Position numbers and translations under genes: made by a program. Source: Bacteroides sp. (lineage in GTDB: Bacteria > Bacteroidota > Bacteroidia > Bacteroidales > Bacteroidaceae). Taken from it: a DNA stretch of 8,706 bases. The stretch lies in contig DYCT01000005.1 of assembly GCA_019417975.1 (NCBI GenBank), positions 1-8,706 on the forward strand. Reading direction: 5' to 3'. Within the stretch, counting starts at the first letter, position 1; every line of letters begins with the position of its first letter. Of the stretch, positions 6,958 to 8,706 are shown in pieces. The notes beneath the pieces were generated by a model. That model was not told where the DNA came from. It was given only the letters and a program-made list of their open reading frames with translations, and did not search any database.

Positions 6958-7566
6958 ATGATTAAAAACCTGATATTTGATTTTGGGAAAGTGTTGGTCG
7001 ATTATGATTTTGACAAATACTTGTATGCATTTATTGATAATCCTGAAACTCGGGCAGCCGTACGTGAGATTACAGGAAATCAGGATTTTATCGAACGATG
7101 TGATAAAGGAGAAGATACCTTCGAAGAGATTGTTGCAGAAATGAAAGCGAAGTATCCGGAGTGGGAACGCGAATTTCAGTTGTTTTATGACCGACAGTTG
7201 GCTGCTGTCACGGATGAAGTCGTAGGGATGCGGACACTTTTGCAAAAGCTTAAAACAGAGGGGTATGCTTTGTATGGGTTGACCAATTGGAGTAATACGG
7301 TGTATCCTGTGATGGAGAAATTCTCTATTTTCCGCTTGCTCGATGGACAGCTGATTTCTTCTGAAGAAAAATTGGTGAAACCCGATTTGGCTATTTATTG
7401 GCGATTGTGCGAGAAGTTCGGATTACAACCGGATACTTGCCTCTTCACAGACGATAAGATGGTCAATGTGGAAGGTGCTTTGAAAGCAGGTATGCATGCC
7501 ATTCATTTTATAGATACAGCACAGTTTGAACGTGAATTAAGAGCTTTGCTTTGTTCACAGTCTTAA
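6958..7566 (+). CDS. HAD-superfamily hydrolase, subfamily IA (YihX-like sugar/phosphate phosphatase)
   Basis: The 202-residue protein has the four HAD motifs in order. Motif I is IFDFGKVLVD with nucleophile Asp8, motif II LTNWS with Thr109, motif III VKPD with Lys141, and motif IV FTDDK with Asp165-Asp166. A helical cap between motifs I and II (about 17-85) fits subfamily IA. Motif I reads D-x-G-x-V, with Gly10 where most HAD phosphatases have the second aspartate (general acid/base). The same pattern is known in YihX-type (alpha-D-glucose-1-phosphate phosphatase) relatives. There is no signal peptide, so the protein is cytosolic. Phosphatase activity on a small phosphorylated metabolite is likely, but the substrate cannot be told from sequence. 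It follows the FKBP gene after 88 nt containing a hairpin, so it is either a separate unit or expressed by readthrough. It converges on asd. Confidence 0.88.
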   Translation: MIKNLIFDFGKVLVDYDFDKYLYAFIDNPETRAAVREITGNQDFIERCDKGEDTFEEIVAEMKAKYPEWEREFQLFYDRQLAAVTDEVVGMRTLLQKLKTEGYALYGLTNWSNTVYPVMEKFSIFRLLDGQLISSEEKLVKPDLAIYWRLCEKFGLQPDTCLFTDDKMVNVEGALKAGMHAIHFIDTAQFERELRALLCSQS

Positions 7567-7586
7567 AATTCTCTTTGAGACAAAGA

Positions 7587-7621
7587 AAAGACCTTGCCGG
7601 AATGGTTATGGCAAGGTCTTT
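7587..7621. terminator. Hairpin terminator between convergent HAD and asd genes
   Basis: Arms 7587-7598 (AAAGACCTTGCC) and 7610-7621 (GGCAAGGTCTTT) form a perfect 12-bp stem with an 11-nt loop. Read on the minus strand the stem is followed by T-rich TTTTCTTTG, a good U tract for ending the asd transcript. On the plus strand only TTT is present before AGGAGGGG, so termination of the HAD transcript would be weaker. It probably serves both convergent genes. Confidence 0.8.
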
Positions 7622-7642
7622 AGGAGGGGAGGAGAAAACGGA

Positions 7643-8650
7643 TTAAAGAGCGTTTTCTCTTACCAAATATTCTGCAATCTGAACAGCGTTGAGGGCTGCA
7701 CCTTTTTTGATTTGGTCGCCAACAAGCCAGAAAGTAAGGCCGTTTTCATTGGCCAAATCCTTGCGGATACGACCTACATAGACAGGGTCTTTGCCGGAGA
7801 GGAACAATGGCATCGGGTATTTCTTTTCTGCCGGATTGTCTTCCAATACCAAACCCTCGCCTTGTGCAAAAGCTTCACGTGCTTCTTCTACGGAAATCGG
7901 ACGTTCTGTTTCTACCCAGATGCTTTCGGAGTGAGCACGGAGGGCAGGAACACGTACACAAGTGGCACTTACCTTGATGTCGGAATGCATAATCTTGCGT
8001 GTTTCGTGATACATCTTCATCTCTTCCTTGGTATAACCATTGTCCATGAAGACATCAATCTGCGGAATGAGGTTGAAAGCTAACTGGTAAGCGAACTTCT
8101 CGACAGTAACAGGTTCATTGGCTAATACTTGTTTGTATTGGGTATACAGTTCGTCCATAGCAGCTGCACCGGCACCGCTGGCTGCTTGGTAGGTTGATAC
8201 ATGTACGCGCTGGATGTGCGACAGGTTTTCAATGGCTTTCAATGCCACAACCATTTGGATGGTTGTACAGTTGGGGTTAGCGATAATGCCTCTGGGGCGG
8301 TCTTTGGCATCAGCTGCATTTACTTCTGGAACAACCAAAGGTACATCATTGTCCATGCGGAATGCGCTGGAGTTGTCAATCATTACTGTACCGTACTTGG
8401 TGATAGTTTCTGCATATTCTTTCGAAGTGCTTGCTCCGGCTGAGGTGAAGGCGATGTCTATACCTTTAAAGTCATCGTTGTGCTGCAAGAGTTTGACTGT
8501 AATTTCTTTGCCACGGAACGTATATTTGCTTCCTGCACTACGCGGTGAGCCAAACAATACCAGTTCGTCAATGGGAAAATTTCTTTCGTCAAGCACACGC
8601 AGGAACTCTTGTCCTACAGCTCCGCTTACGCCAACAATAGCTATTCTCAT
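7643..8650 (-). CDS. asd: Aspartate-semialdehyde dehydrogenase
   Basis: This enzyme makes L-aspartate-4-semialdehyde from L-aspartyl-4-phosphate with NADPH in the cytosol. It is the branch point to lysine/diaminopimelate, threonine and methionine. The 335-residue protein has an N-terminal Rossmann nucleotide-binding motif GVSGAVG (7-13), DNSSAFR (92-98), and NPNCTT (126-131) with catalytic Cys128. It also has YQAASGAG (154-161), the substrate-binding segment KEEMKM...ETRKI (208-220), and RVPALRAHSESI (233-244) with catalytic His240. The length is normal for the family and every key residue is present. The start at 8650 puts the Rossmann strand at residue 2, as is usual. Upstream bases 8651-8706 are very A/T-rich and contain no TAnnTTTG on the coding strand, so its promoter probably lies beyond the window. 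A strong hairpin follows its stop. Confidence 0.96.
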   Translation of the reverse strand: MRIAIVGVSGAVGQEFLRVLDERNFPIDELVLFGSPRSAGSKYTFRGKEITVKLLQHNDDFKGIDIAFTSAGASTSKEYAETITKYGTVMIDNSSAFRMDNDVPLVVPEVNAADAKDRPRGIIANPNCTTIQMVVALKAIENLSHIQRVHVSTYQAASGAGAAAMDELYTQYKQVLANEPVTVEKFAYQLAFNLIPQIDVFMDNGYTKEEMKMYHETRKIMHSDIKVSATCVRVPALRAHSESIWVETERPISVEEAREAFAQGEGLVLEDNPAEKKYPMPLFLSGKDPVYVGRIRKDLANENGLTFWLVGDQIKKGAALNAVQIAEYLVRENAL

Positions 8651-8706
8651 TTTTTATTTCTTTTAGGAAGTGAATAATGTTTTTATTTTTTTTATAATTT
8701 TGTCTG

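Noticed and set aside
8201..8666. Plus-strand open frames over the 5' part of asd
   Set aside because: Antisense to a conserved enzyme, with no start signals.
1..8706. Mobile element, phage, CRISPR, toxin-antitoxin or defence system
   Set aside because: No transposase, integrase, direct-repeat array or effector pair. All the genes are housekeeping or common envelope types with similar composition.

Overview
The window looks like a stretch of a Bacteroidales chromosome, most likely Bacteroides or Phocaeicola. Four things point there: the protein sequences (a Bacteroidetes-type topoisomerase IV A subunit, glycyl-tRNA synthetase and aspartate-semialdehyde dehydrogenase); lipoproteins with acidic residues soon after the lipobox cysteine; weak or absent Shine-Dalgarno sequences; and promoter -7 boxes close to the Bacteroides TAnnTTTG consensus. 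This is inferred by reading, not by a database search.

Layout. The left arm (57-4602, minus strand) reads outward from a divergent promoter region as topoisomerase IV subunit A, then a secreted DUF3316-like protein whose start overlaps the topoisomerase stop by 8 nt, then, 15 nt further on, an S41-type protease-like lipoprotein. These three probably form one operon. The right arm (4720-7566, plus strand) starts from the same 117-nt intergenic region with glycyl-tRNA synthetase. An FKBP-type peptidyl-prolyl isomerase lipoprotein follows after 14 nt. Then come an 88-nt gap with a strong hairpin and a HAD-family phosphatase-like gene. The far right (7643-8650, minus strand) is aspartate-semialdehyde dehydrogenase, convergent with the HAD gene across a second hairpin. 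Positions 1-56 are downstream of the S41 gene and may hold the tail of a plus-strand gene that cannot be identified.

How the genes relate. Each divergent arm starts with an essential cytosolic enzyme (chromosome decatenation on one side, Gly-tRNA charging on the other) and continues into small envelope-targeted proteins. The aspartate-semialdehyde dehydrogenase serves the Lys/DAP, Thr and Met branches and is a separate transcription unit. There is no tRNA, rRNA, CRISPR array, insertion sequence, phage gene or toxin-antitoxin pair. I see no undescribed multi-gene system. The points worth a second look are residue-level deviations (quinolone hotspot of the topoisomerase, HAD motif I, S41 catalytic lysine, FKBP pocket tryptophan, a lost metal-knuckle cysteine in the GlyRS), the compact divergent promoter, and the two hairpins.
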